A stretch of 64,000 bases of DNA from Seminavis robusta (Eukaryota > Bacillariophyta > Bacillariophyceae > Naviculales > Naviculaceae), in the NCBI GenBank assembly GCA_903772945.1, contig CAICTM010000047.1, positions 62,001-126,000 on the forward strand, written 5' to 3'. The notes beneath the pieces were generated by a model. That model was not told the origin of the DNA, did no database searches, and saw nothing but the letters and a program-made list of their open reading frames with translations. Position 1 is the stretch's first letter; each line of letters opens with the position of its first letter. The position numbers and the translations under genes are program-made. Shown one piece after another: positions 22,456 to 33,217 of the stretch.

Positions 22456-22923
22456 CTACAACGCGGTACTGTCGCTGCTGTTCTTGTTTTCTTTCTCTTT
22501 CTTGGCATCGTCGATAATGCGTTGCAATTCATGGCAGCTATACCAGCACGTCCCGAAATGTTCCATAGCAACTCGCTCAAACAAACGAACTTCGGGTTGA
22601 GCTGAAAAACGCACTCGAATCTTGCGAACGCACGAGTTCAACGGGCAAGCCACCGAACCGGAAGAGTCTTCTCGAGTGGGTGCCGCGGGTTGCTGTTTCG
22701 GTGGTTGGGTCTGCGCGGCTGTTGCTCCGGAGCAATTCCATCTGGAGGAGTCTTCGCTATCGTCTTCTTCGTCATCGTCGTCCCAATAATCATCTGAATC
22801 GTAGCTATTGCTCGGTGCGCTAGCCCACGCGGAGAGACTCAGACCTCCTCCACCTCCGGTCAGTCCTCCATCGAAAATATCGCCCAGTGGGTCGTTGAAT
22901 TGGTATAGATTGTCAAGTGTCAT
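22456..22923 (-). CDS. Small acidic protein with VRF...WYS motif, unknown function
   Basis: 155 residues, ATG at 22923-22921. There is a Gly-rich then strongly acidic N-terminal half (DSDDYWDDDDEEDD), a Pro/Gln linker, and a C-terminal block with 'RKIRVRFSAQPEVRLFERV' followed by 'TCWYSCHELQRIIDDAK'. The arrangement of a V(R/K)F strand, a hydrophobic/charged 'xVRxFER' strand and a 'WYSxxEL' helix resembles a short conserved segment I associate with many uncharacterised diatom proteins; that association is from memory and unverified. No signal peptide or membrane segment. It stands alone in an 4-kb spacer, which lowers confidence, but the composition and clean ATG argue for a real gene. Confidence 0.6.
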   Translation of the reverse strand: MTLDNLYQFNDPLGDIFDGGLTGGGGGLSLSAWASAPSNSYDSDDYWDDDDEEDDSEDSSRWNCSGATAAQTQPPKQQPAAPTREDSSGSVACPLNSCVRKIRVRFSAQPEVRLFERVAMEHFGTCWYSCHELQRIIDDAKKEKENKNSSDSTAL

Positions 22924-24420
22924 CGTGGCTATTGTATTGCAGTGCTCCGATGATCAGTGTGTATTGCATTGAGTAAGCTATGCGCCTAGATTTGTGTTGT
23001 TGTTGTTGTTGTTTGGTTGGTTGCGTTTCTTTGTTGTTGCCTTCCTTTGAGAATGGACAGCAACGACAGGAGATGGTGGGGTTTCAAAAACTTTTATTCT
23101 TCGGTTTTATGGTGAATCGATTGCCATCGGCAGTTTGCTGCAAACGTGACAAGACGAGCAGTTCTAAATGCGAATCGAATCCCGCTTCGAGGAACTGGCG
23201 TGAACTTCCGCGCACAATGTCCAGCCACCTTCTCTGATGGCATTCGATGCATGAACGAAAAGACATTTTGTGAAGCAGTCGTGCCGGGCACTTCGAATGC
23301 TTGAGCTGGCTTCCGCACTCGTGTGACGGTACCGTTTTGGTTTGTTGCCTGGAGTTTGCGTGGAGCGTCGCTGTGCCGGTACAGTGCCGCTGTTGCCAAG
23401 GTGGACCATCAGTCTCTTGCCGGTAGCTAGCCAGCCACAGGGAAACACCGCTATTAATAGTATGGCTCCAAACCAGCCAGATCAAACCACGGCCCAACAA
23501 GCTGCTGGCTGGCTACCCCCGGGCCTTGTTGGGCTTTCCCCGCTCCTATCGCGCGTACTGCCGCACTGTTAGGTTCCAGATGAAAAATGTACCGGAGGCC
23601 GATAGGTCCAGAAGATAACTCTATCATACGGTACGAGCAACATGATGGTTGGTGATTTGCTTTAATAAAGGGGCCTACTAGCTAGCTAGAGTATGGGATT
23701 GCTTGACTTCAATCGCTATAGAATTTGCAGCTGTCGCGCAGTACGGTAGCCCAGACTCCGTTGCTCTGTCGCAGCCATGCCAGCAACCAGGCAAAGTTCA
23801 TTTTCATGGTCCTAAAGCTGCCAGTTCTTGCCTTCGTGATCATCATCCGCGAGCCCCGATCAGGACGTGGCTGAATTCAATCTACTATCCACCCGAGTTG
23901 CTACTTGCGTCCGTAGCTGGATAGCTGGCTGCTTGGGCCCAATCAATACTATAGTAGCAAGCTCTCGTGCAACACCTCGCCAAAATAGACATTAACACGC
24001 AATGCTCCTACTCACATTTGGTGTTCCATGAGAGCAAAAATTGAACACACCTCTGGCACAAACCGTCGACTTTATGCCCCCTGATCCCACCGAGCCCTGT
24101 CCCGAGTTGTTGCTCCTATTCTTCTACCTGTAAGCTTGGCCCACTGCTGAGCTCTGTTACAAGTATGTCACGCACACGTAATGTAGTTTTGCCACACGCA
24201 AAGCCCGCACGGGGGCGTGAGAGTTGTTGAGATAGCTTCCCTGCTCTAAACCCCCGTTTTTGTGAGCGGTACACTGTACGGTACCGCTAACCCTACCAAA
24301 CTCTAGCAAGGCGAGTGACTTGATGCCACAAGATTGAGCCCAAAAGCCCAACGCATAGACGAAGACGTCGATACCCACATACCCACCACTCCTGCTGCCA
24401 ACAAAGAAACCAACAACACG
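22924..24420. other. Intergenic region, nothing recognised
   Basis: Upstream of both flanking divergent genes. It has a short GTT run near 22995-23012 and CTAGC/ACCGGTA words, with no supported coding region or RNA gene. Confidence 0.5.
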
Positions 24421-26514
24421 ATGAGGACCACCAATTCGATACAAATAATAGTCACAGCTCTGAATGCTTTGGTTGCTCTATCAAGCATATCTCCGCCATC
24501 TCAAAATGACGAGGATTTAGGAGGTAGCTGCATCGGGTCCGGTCTTGACTTCTCCCGTCTCCGATCTCTTTCAATGAGTGACTTGGCATCACTTTCGGGA
24601 ACGAGTCTTCTTCCAACACAGCGAACGTACTCAACGAAAAGTACGGCTCAATCGATCATGGCAAACCCAAGTGAAGACCAACAGGTTGCACCAACTTGCA
24701 TCGGGACGCGTCATCGCTTGCAAGAAAATTTCATGGGAGTTCCCGTGTATGGCGCCGATGTTCTCGTCACAACGAGCAACTGTGTCGCCACTGATATTGA
24801 CATGGCTTACAGCAGTTTGAATCATGATGGAAGCTCTCTGAATACTTTGACGGCTCAGCTATCTTCACTGATTCAAGATCTGCACGGAAATACCTTTGCC
24901 TCCATTGACGTGGCTCAGGGATACACTCCCAGCAAAACCAAGCAAGATGCTATTGTAGCGATTGCAGCCGATCTTAATGTACAAGTCAACGCACTCAGTG
25001 ATCCTACATTGGAAGTCTTTGTTTCCACAAACGGTGATTTTCTGGCCTATAGAAGCTACGGCCTTGTGGAAGCTCAGGGTTGGACAGATCAAATAGAAAT
25101 TGTCATTGACGCACATGATATGTCTATTCTTTCCAAATGTTGGCTGACAGGAGGCAACCAGACAAATTTCCAACGTCAAAGAAGGCTACGGACAAAGCCG
25201 TCAGAAGCTCAACACCGGAACCTATTTAGCTGCAAAAGTTGCGCCGGGACAGAAGCTGTAGAATGGTTTGATTCGACCACAACATGCCCAATAAATTCGC
25301 TGTATCTAGATGATACACAGCAATCAACAATCTGCAATAAAGGGCAACGGCTAGCTGATGGGGTGGATGTAGAGGGCCCTGGTCCCGTTCCTGAGATCCA
25401 CTGGAACGGAACTTTGGATTGCCGCGGAACTGAAGTTTGTGCGCCTGTCATACTTCCCAATTGTCGTGATGCCATCAGTGACGTTCAGTTCGGGGGCGTA
25501 GCAACCATGAAGTTTTTGAGAGATCATCTTGGGATCATGGGAGGACTCAGCGAAGACACAAACTCCCCGGTTCCGGTGAGAGCGCTTGCTCATTACCAAG
25601 ACGACTATTGCAATGCCTTCTACAGTAGTACCACCAACGCTGTTTACTTGGGTGACTGCAATTGTCATACGTGGAGCCCTTTGGTTTCTTTGGATATTGT
25701 GGGGCATGAGATCTTTCATGGGGTAACAGCTCATACCAGTGACCTCGTCTATAGTGGTCAGCCCGGAGGCTTGAATGAAGCGTTCTCGGATATTTTTGGT
25801 GCCACACTCGAGTTCTACGTAAACGACTACAACGATCCTCCAGGTACGAAGCCAGAGTCTGCTTCATTGCTTTTATTTGTTATTGTCGTGTTGCTTATCC
25901 TTGATGCCGCAGACTTTACCGTGGCTGAGCAAGTCGGACAAGCCTTGCGCAACATGGAAGCTCCGCTGTATAAAAGTATTGGCGACGTATGCGAGTACAC
26001 ATCTGGCATGAGAGTGCATTATTCCAGCGGAGCCATGAACAAGGCTTATGTCAACTCAGTTCGGCAGTGCGAAACAAGCATGTGCGACGACCTGCGAGGT
26101 TGCGCCATTCTTTTGGGGACAGTCTTTCTCTATTCCAATGTAAAGGGACTGACACAAACAAGCAACTTCTTGGATGCAGCAGAGGCTTCGTGTTGGTTGG
26201 TTGAAGAGTTTTTCTTAGTGCGGTCGCCGGCCTCGACATGCACGAGCAACCAAGTACAGCAATTTATAAGGGATGGCTGGTCCACGGTGGGAGTGACTGT
26301 CTTGAATGACTGTCGAGCAGTCGACTCCTGCCCCACATTAGAGCCTTCTGTTAGCCCAACTGGCCGCCCAACGATTACACCTCAACCGACGATTGAGGGT
26401 TTCTCGTCTGCACCTTCGGAAGCAGCAAGGTCTGATGGCGATAACGACGATGGAGATGATAGTGGGTCTTCGTGCCAATCCCTATTGCGGAGTATATTGT
26501 TCTTTTGGGTATAA
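24421..26514 (+). CDS. Thermolysin-like M4 family metallopeptidase
   Basis: Two exons, 24421-25843 and 25913-26514, with a 69-bp GT-AG intron that lacks a stop and preserves frame; spliced length 674 residues. The ATG at 24421 opens a hydrophobic signal sequence (SIQIIVTALNALVALSS). A propeptide of about 200 residues follows. The catalytic domain has the zinc motif 'HEIFH' (about residue 429), the third zinc ligand in 'GGLNEAFSD' (about 449) and the M4 proton-donor His in 'VHYSSGAMNKAY' (about 508). These are the complete M4 set, so a secreted, active neutral zinc endopeptidase is expected. A Ser/Pro/Thr-rich tail (TLEPSVSPTGRPTITPQPT) and an acidic stretch end in a short hydrophobic C-terminus, possibly an attachment to wall or membrane. 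M4 peptidases are mostly bacterial, and their occurrence here is worth phylogenetic attention. Confidence 0.85.
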   Translation: MRTTNSIQIIVTALNALVALSSISPPSQNDEDLGGSCIGSGLDFSRLRSLSMSDLASLSGTSLLPTQRTYSTKSTAQSIMANPSEDQQVAPTCIGTRHRLQENFMGVPVYGADVLVTTSNCVATDIDMAYSSLNHDGSSLNTLTAQLSSLIQDLHGNTFASIDVAQGYTPSKTKQDAIVAIAADLNVQVNALSDPTLEVFVSTNGDFLAYRSYGLVEAQGWTDQIEIVIDAHDMSILSKCWLTGGNQTNFQRQRRLRTKPSEAQHRNLFSCKSCAGTEAVEWFDSTTTCPINSLYLDDTQQSTICNKGQRLADGVDVEGPGPVPEIHWNGTLDCRGTEVCAPVILPNCRDAISDVQFGGVATMKFLRDHLGIMGGLSEDTNSPVPVRALAHYQDDYCNAFYSSTTNAVYLGDCNCHTWSPLVSLDIVGHEIFHGVTAHTSDLVYSGQPGGLNEAFSDIFGATLEFYVNDYNDPPGTKPESASLLLFVIVVLLILDAADFTVAEQVGQALRNMEAPLYKSIGDVCEYTSGMRVHYSSGAMNKAYVNSVRQCETSMCDDLRGCAILLGTVFLYSNVKGLTQTSNFLDAAEASCWLVEEFFLVRSPASTCTSNQVQQFIRDGWSTVGVTVLNDCRAVDSCPTLEPSVSPTGRPTITPQPTIEGFSSAPSEAARSDGDNDDGDDSGSSCQSLLRSILFFWV

Positions 26515-26885
26515 GCAACAAAAGGCGTGCTTCGGCTGCATCACTTCTGGCTAGACAGGTCGAGGCCAGTGGGTGGAGTGTCTGCGTTGTCGAGTGGATA
26601 GACATTTGATCGCTTCTGATTTGGAACGGGGGAACCAGAAGTCTCGAAAAAATGCATACAGCACTGCAAGTCCCAAGAAAGCACGAGGAACTGCCTAACC
26701 ATGGCCTGTAAGCCGCGGATCAATGTCGCGTCAACCTAGCGTCTCCCTTGCCAGACATACCATACTATCCATGCGAGCAGTGCCTTGCTAGTTCGTTGTT
26801 GACTGTGGTTGTTTGGCCCTTTTGGACGCCGAGAACAACGGGGTTTGCTCTTTTGGCCCACGGTAGACGGAGAACGCAGCAAAAC
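26515..26885. other. Short convergent spacer
   Basis: It lies between the stop codons of the peptidase and the fucosyltransferase-like gene. It should hold both 3' UTRs. Nothing else is seen. Confidence 0.5.
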
Positions 26886-28652
26886 CTAGCGTTTCTTCTG
26901 TTTGCATACATCAGCTAATAATCGTTTGCGTTCGTTCCCACCCCACGCCTCCTCAGTGTACACCTGCTTGCATTTGATGCCTGAGATTTTGGCAGCAAAG
27001 ACAGCATAATAACCGATACCAAATGTGACACATCGAGCATTGATGGCAAGAAAGAGATCCACAAACGTTCCATAGTATGCTGGTGGGGCACGCCCCTTTT
27101 GTCTATCGATATGGGTGTTTTCCAAATCAACATTTCGTGCGACGACATTGGAATTTTGTACTTCCTGTAGGGCCGTCCAGTCCACAGTACTGGACTTGAG
27201 CAAAGTGCGGTTTGTAGACACAAACGTACTATTCTGAAGCTCTCTGGAGAAGTATCGGACAAGGTCATTTGAGTCGGAGAAGAAGTAGATTGGTTCTTTT
27301 GGTTCCTTGAGTAAATCTTTGGCACAATGCAGTGCATCTGTAGCCGTTTCCACAGCAAACTCTCTTGTCTGCCCCTCCCAGGGCAACCCTGTCTTGTCTG
27401 CTGGATATTCCTTGTGTTTCTTTGTGTCAAAAAGAATAGTGTGGTGTGAGCATTATTGTGTAGTAGGAAACCAAGTCAAAACCTCTTCCAACTAACTTAC
27501 TCCTTTGACCCTGAAATATTGGAAGAACAAATATAAAATAAGAATGGAATAGGTGCGTTCAAGATGAGATTTGCTGTGTTTACAGACGAGACTGAATCGT
27601 TCGCAAGCAGTTGGTTCCAAGAAACATGAAAACAAAACTTACACGGCTCCTTTTGAGAACGCTTTGGGGTGCCTGACTCGGCAGTGCACAGCTGAATATT
27701 TTCCTGGTGCTATTTTCAGCGTCTCGTAGACATCTTCCAATTCCATCTCTACGGCTGGAGCGGGATGAAAGAATAGAAAAAAGAGCTTTCCAAAGGACAA
27801 CGTGTCATGAATCATGTCAGTTTCCCCCAGCGCTACGAGTCTTTTTTCCAATTCGTCTTCATTCAAATGTCCCAATATTCGATGCCTCAAGATCTTGACT
27901 GCTTTGAAATCTCCATTTTTGGCGCGCTCAATTCCCTTTTGCAAGTGTGTAGTCCAAAAATCCTCTTCCGGATGTGCATCATCGACTCCTTCAAAGAGTT
28001 CCGTGATGGTATGTTTGACTTCTTGTAGACGGCTAAATCCGGGTATATTGGGTGGCATGGACCAGTTAAAATAGTTGGGTATGAGGAAATCTTCGATCGG
28101 CTTGGGCCGGTACCATCTGACAAAGAGGACTCTTTTGGTTTGATTGGCCAAATACAGATCCCACGCCAATTGTCCCAGTCTGTCATGGAGGCCTCCACAG
28201 AGTCCCAAACAAGTCCGTATCAAGACATTGGGAGCCTGGGGGTTATTAAAGAGTTCTGCACCAGGATATTGGGCACGAACTTGTCGATGCCAAGTGATAT
28301 AGTCTCGGATCCATTTCGGCAGAGAGGGGTCAAGCGGGGATATGAAAGTGGCTTTTTGCTGATTGGGGGTAAAGTATAAAGGTCCGTTGGAATGCACGGT
28401 AGCAGCAGGTTCTGCCTTGCCAATACCAGTAGAGCCTCCAGAAGCAACCGTGTGTACAGATAGGTGACCACCTAGCGTTGTCCCCTGATCAGGTTGGATA
28501 CTGGTGGACTGGACTAGGACCCGTCTGGCCAAGAGGAAAAAACCCGACAAGATCAGGACGATTGCAATCAACAACCACTTGGGGTCAATCTTGAAGTTTT
28601 GGTTCCGTTGCTTCGACTTGTTCAGCAATAAACGTCTGCGCATGGTGCTCAA
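26886..28652 (-). CDS. O-fucosyltransferase-like type II membrane protein
   Basis: Three exons on the minus strand: 28652-27643, a 10-nt microexon 27510-27501, and 27419-26886, giving 517 residues. The phases 2 and 0 fit exactly, with GTAAGT donors on both introns and a TTTCAG acceptor before the microexon. A basic N-terminus (RRRLLLNKSKQR) and a signal anchor at about residues 26-44 indicate a type II Golgi protein. The motif 'CLGLCGGLHDRLGQLAWDLYLA' region followed by 'KRVLFVRW' matches the GDP-binding first strand-loop-helix of the fucosyltransferase superfamily (NodZ, FUT8, protein O-FucT). A 'CRVRHP' segment lies near the end of exon 1, and the C-terminal half has a typical 'YFFSDSNDLVRYF' strand and 'FVDLFLAINARCVTFGIGYYAVFA' acceptor-side pattern. 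The transfer of fucose is inferred from the family; the acceptor is unknown. Confidence 0.78.
27501..27510 (-). other. 10-nt microexon of the fucosyltransferase-like gene
   Basis: The minus-strand sequence reads TTTCAG, then GGTCAAAGGA, then GTAAGT. Including it makes phase 2 meet phase 0 exactly, while skipping it breaks the frame between the two long exons. This makes it a supported constitutive microexon. Confidence 0.75.
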
Positions 28653-29319
28653 ACCCCTCTACCGGTACTAGGTAGACTAGCTAGGAGCCCTGGATGGCCA
28701 TGGTCCTTCCGATTGGACACAACTAGCTACAGTTGTCTACTGATGCGGAGATGCCGAGACGATGGATGGCTGGCAGACTCTGATGGCCCACACGCAAACG
28801 CAAAAGAAAATCGGCTGATATTCTGGACTACGTTGCGGGCGGCCATATCTTTCAGCTTTGCAGGCCACGTCGTCCCCTTCCGGTCAGAATTTCGACGAAT
28901 TAGAAGAAAGATTTTCTATTTGCTCGGAACGATTGGCACCTCGCTGACACTTGGGAAGCTTCAGACCGCAAATGCAGTGAATGGACCAACCAATCTTGGC
29001 TGGGACTGTACCGCTTGGCTTGCTCGCAAGAGCGTCAAAGATTGTCAGTACTGTGCATATATTTGTAGATACCGGTACTCCGAGTACGGTACAATGCTGT
29101 AGGGTATCATCAGTCAATTCCTCGATTGGTTGATGTGCTTCGATTTTCTTGGGTATCTTCGCTTTTATGTAGAAGTTCGAGTTTTCCTCTTCCCACTTCA
29201 TCAGCTCGCTGTTGCTGCTGTTCTGTTATTGTTGTCCAATCTCTCTGTTGTTGCGTGGTTGCTCTCCTCCTCCCCACCGCAATCAAGCCTAGCTAGCCAC
29301 ACCGCAGAAGAGAAGGACA
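28653..29319. other. Divergent promoter region
   Basis: Between the starts of the fucosyltransferase-like gene (-) and the small protein gene (+). No gene or RNA recognised; CT-rich with some GTTGTTG just before 29320, probably 5' UTR. Confidence 0.5.
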
Positions 29320-30000
29320 ATGATGATGAAACCTCGTTCCGCCGTCGCTCCTATTATCATCAACGGCAGTGCCAGCAGCATCAGCAGCGCAGGAAGTGAG
29401 CCATCTTCTGTTTCCACAAGAGAAGATCGGCTGAAGATGGACGGGGATCGGGTTAGGAATAGGCTATTGACAAGATTGGGGATCTTTCAGCCGCAACCAC
29501 AACAACAGCAAAGACGTATCGCGCCTCTGCGCAAGGTAGCCCCCTTGACGGAGCCGCTCAAGTTTCACGACGGAGACATCGTCGATGACAAGAAGGAAGA
29601 CTCTAGCAGCGTCGACACTGGCAGCATCAGTGACGACCAAGCTTCGTCTCCTGCTTCGTCCACAAGGTCTCGCAAGTCGGTGGTAGCCTTTGACAATGAA
29701 GTGGCAGTGGTCCCCATTCCCAAACATCAAGAGTACTCCAATCGCATTCGAAGCCGACTGTGGTCCAACAAGAAGGAGCTCCGCACCATGGCGGCCAGAA
29801 ACACACTCGAGTATCAGTCGGAAGGATGGAATCCCTCCACCGTGGTCGAAGATGAGGGGTTCATCACAACGTCCACTGGCGAAAGAATTCATCCTGTGCA
29901 TCTTCAACGGCTCTTGGCGTCCCCCTTCATGATGAGGTCTCCTTTCAGGGTCATGCAGCACCCGCCTCCCTTGGAAGTCAACCGAAGGCCCATGCGTTAA
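29320..30000 (+). CDS. Small protein with conserved 'EYSxRIRxRLW' block, unknown function
   Basis: 226 residues, ATG 29320. The N-terminal 100 residues are Ser/Gln-rich and probably disordered. The C-terminal half contains 'VVAFDNEVAVVPIPKHQEYS', 'RIRSRLWSNKKEL', 'AARNTLEYQSEGWNPSTVVEDE' and 'TGERIHPVHLQ'. This strand - 'PxPxxxEYSxRxRxxLWxxxxE' - 'RNxxEYxxEGW' layout looks like a small conserved domain which I recall from uncharacterised stramenopile proteins; the recollection is unverified. It shares the general logic of the WYSxxEL segment of the protein at 22456-22923 (a β-strand ending in an acidic residue, then a helix opened by a Trp/Tyr-Ser). No membrane segment or signal peptide. Confidence 0.65.
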   Translation: MMMKPRSAVAPIIINGSASSISSAGSEPSSVSTREDRLKMDGDRVRNRLLTRLGIFQPQPQQQQRRIAPLRKVAPLTEPLKFHDGDIVDDKKEDSSSVDTGSISDDQASSPASSTRSRKSVVAFDNEVAVVPIPKHQEYSNRIRSRLWSNKKELRTMAARNTLEYQSEGWNPSTVVEDEGFITTSTGERIHPVHLQRLLASPFMMRSPFRVMQHPPPLEVNRRPMR

Positions 30001-30645
30001 ACGAGAGGACCTTTTTGATGATGGCAGCACTTTGCAAGAGACACACGACGTCCACAGTCCATTCCTTACACATTGCACAATTCATATTCGAAAGAGAGGA
30101 GAACGGAGAAACAACCTCCTCTACATACATCATTTCGACTCCAAACAACTTTTTTGGGTATGCGATATATCCACAATCATTTGATACATACTTTACCATG
30201 TGATTTTAGTTAAACCTGTTACATTACAATCATTCCTTTCCCTAGCTAGGACATGCAATGATACACCGTACGGTAGCTGGAGAATCGTTCAGGATTGACT
30301 CTTGGGGTTACCGGTACAGGATGACGGTACATTAGGAAGCTGGAATTAGTAGGGTAGCTATCTAGTATGTGTGGTATCGATCTCTACTAGCTAGTAGATA
30401 GCAGTAGACAAATGCCAGCCAGCGCTACACTGTTTGGAAAAAGTTCAGTTACTTACAATGTAATTTGATACCCCGTTGGTAGCTGACGAACGACTAGGAT
30501 TGACTCTTGTTGCTTACAATGTAATTGGTGATCCTAATCTATTTTGGGCTCAATACACAGAAGCTTGGCCCTTGGGTGGAGATATATATTATGGAAGCTG
30601 CGGCTTTGCCATAATTTGGTTCAAAACATGCATTGTACCTGTCCC
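30001..30645. other. Convergent spacer with short duplication
   Basis: No gene. The word pair AGGATTGACTCTT and TTACAATGTAATT recurs (30291 and 30497; 30454 and 30512), showing a small diverged duplication. It should hold the 3' UTRs of both flanking genes. Confidence 0.5.
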
Positions 30646-32065
30646 CTACAATGAATGGCCCCTATTTAGAACAGACGCAATCTGTGGCTGCTGCGGCTGA
30701 GAGCGCATGGTGGTGTTTTGCATTATGGCCAATTGATGAGGTTGAGGCATCTGCGAAGGCATTGTTGCGTTTTGCGTTCTTGCCAATTGATCAGCGACTC
30801 CGTACTTGGCCAACCCGGCCCCCAACACGGCAGACCCCAATACATTGGATTGCTCAGCACTCAAGTCGTTGCTGCCAACGTGCTTCGTGGCCTCGATGGC
30901 CGCAGCATTGGCCAAGGCCGATACTGCATCGACTTGTCTTCGAAAGCTCTCTGGGTTCGTCATGAAAGTAACAATACGATCAACAAACATCTCTTGGAGG
31001 TTCTTGGGGAGGACGGCAATGGAAGTACGGAGTTTCTTCATCAATGCATCGTCAGGGGCTCCTGGATCTGTGTCGCTACCGCGTCGAGTAACCGGGAATT
31101 GAAAGTTCTGCTGGGGCTTTCGAGTAGGTTCCCGGATTGTCCTGACGTTGTCCGTCGACTCCAGAGCAAAGAGGGAGCCCAGAATCTGTTCGTCCGTGGA
31201 AGTAAACGATGGTATGGAAGGGTTCAAACCAAGATTGCCTCTGCTGCTGCTTGACTTGGAATCAAGACTGATCGGATTGAAAGTGACGTTTCCACCAAAC
31301 AGATCTCTTTCCACAGACGCGGCTTTCTGAAGAGCTGTCAAGCCCGATGACACGGTATTCAAGGGACGGGTCACAAAACCATATTCCTCAGGGTTCATGC
31401 GTCTCCTCTTGTTGTGGTCTGCACTTGGTGCCATAGGTGGCGTGTGGCGCTTCTGTTGCTGCTGCAACACAGTGGCAACCAAGGCTGCCATCTTTTCCAT
31501 CTCCTGATTCATTGTGACAACAGTTGCCTTGAGGTCGTCAACTTCTTTCTTCAACGCCTCCACCTCTTGCTTGCAAGCAGCTTCAACATGGTTGGACTTT
31601 TTGATTTCCAAGAGAAGATCTGGTCTTCCCCGTTGGAAGTTTTCATGGCGGAAGCTCCAAAACTTTGATTCAAGATCATTGACAGCGTCTCGAATACGAA
31701 GAGGGTCGGTCTTTATCTTGCGAAAGCCATAAAAATTCAACTGCCGTACAAAGGAAGACCAGTTTGAGTGCTTGAAAAACTGTGGGATAATCGTCGCAGC
31801 GAAAAGTTCGGTGTCTTTGACCAGAAAAGTTAGGCCATCTTCGCACCAACCACCAACTGATGGATCACAGGAGTCGATCATGTGATATGTCTCTACAGCA
31901 CGAAAAAGTTTGATGCTATGTGAGCGATTACATTTGGCTGGATTTGTATCAAACAAAGTGCTCACACGATGTCTGGGACTCACTTCGAAGGAACAGGGGA
32001 GCTGTTTCAGCGGATCCCTTGCCTTTTCCAGATTTACTGGTTTTGATCTTGCCGCCGTGCATCAT
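30646..32065 (-). CDS. Heat shock transcription factor (HSF)
   Basis: The long minus-strand frame 31937-30646 encodes the HSF DNA-binding domain: 'KLFRAVETYHM'...'GLTFLVKDTELFAATIIPQF', the signature 'FKHSNWSSFVRQLNFYGFRK', then 'FWSFRHENFQRGRPDLL'. A heptad-like coiled coil (about residues 130-175, 'EALKKEVDDLKATVVTMN') for oligomerisation follows, and the C-terminus is Gln/Met/Pro-rich. The frame has no ATG before the domain, so I propose a short first exon, 32065-31984 (MMHGGKIKTSKSGKGKGS...), joined over a 46-bp GTGAGT...CCAG intron, phase 1, giving 457 residues. That first exon is less certain than the rest. It binds heat-shock elements in the nucleus; the HSF family is much expanded in diatoms. 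Confidence 0.88.
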
Positions 32066-33217
32066 TTTGATAGCTTCTTTCGATGATTGTTGTCAATGTC
32101 GTTCAGGCTTTGTGGTGTAATGAATTGTGAGAGGATTTGGTGGGAAGTGAAAGTAAGTGGTGGTGGGGGTTTGAGTGTGCCGGGCGAATAAATTCTGCCA
32201 TGGGCAACTTCAATGTCGCAGAAGTCCCAGGGCAAGAAACACTTAAAGCTCAACTTGAAACGAAGGGCGAACGAATTACCAAAGTGTGTCATTATGAGGT
32301 ACCGGTACACCACTTTTAAAATCACCGATAGAATCGAATCATAGCTTAATTGAAAAGGGTGCTCTGGAGTACTCAAAGTGCATAATTAAACTGGATTGTC
32401 GCAGCGGTAACAAAACTACTACCAGGTAGTATGTTTTCATGTTTTCCTTCCTTTCCTTCCTTTCCTTCGCAACGAAGGATATGGTCGGTTTACGGTACTA
32501 CCTCGTGGTACAGTACCAGTATGAACCTTGAAGCGAAGGAAAGGCTGTGGCAGAGTGTCGCCAGCTGCATGCATTGTAGTAGAGTAATCAAGTAAGCGAA
32601 GTAGCAAGTATGAGCAAGCAGCAAGCAGCAAGCAACAACGGAACGTTTATTTGTGGAAAACCAAAGCTTTCCACTTCGATGCTTCCTGAAAATTGCCCAG
32701 GAAGCCAGGAAGCTACCGTATGGGAACACGGGAACATCGCCTTCCGTCCTTCCGTCGTCTTGCAGGATGTTGCATGCCAGCACGAAGCCATCTGCCTGGT
32801 GACGGACATGTACCCTACCGGTACGGAAACTGGCTGGGTAGCTAGCCACTCTGGACAGATCCTGCCCTGATCAGCAGCTCTCCTTTTCCGTTGCCTTTTC
32901 ATTTTCAAGTCTCCCTGACATCAAGCAACAGAAGCCAAGCAAGGGCCACAGAGCCATTAGGCAACTGGTGCCAGGTATCTATGCATAGCTCTCCTTAGCT
33001 AGGCCATCAAACCAGAGTCACAAAACTAACCAAGTATGATCCCACCCATGGAATCTATTTGCCTGTTTTGGTACACCGCTAATGTGAAACCTTTCACCAA
33101 GTTCAGCAACTGACAAATCAAATCAGAACAAAAAAATAGAGCTGCACAAATTCAATTTCTTGTTTCCAGTCAAATTGTTTCTAGAATTTATGGATATATG
33201 GGAAGCAGATCTGTCGC
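32066..33217. other. Intergenic region with TTCC microsatellite
   Basis: No gene is supported. A (TTCC)n-type pyrimidine tract is present at 32442-32468. The rest holds the HSF promoter side and the 3' flank of the Ser/Pro-rich gene. Confidence 0.5.
32442..32468. repeat. TTCC/CTTT microsatellite
   Basis: Slightly irregular 8-9 bp units of TTCCTTCC-type sequence. Confidence 0.8.
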
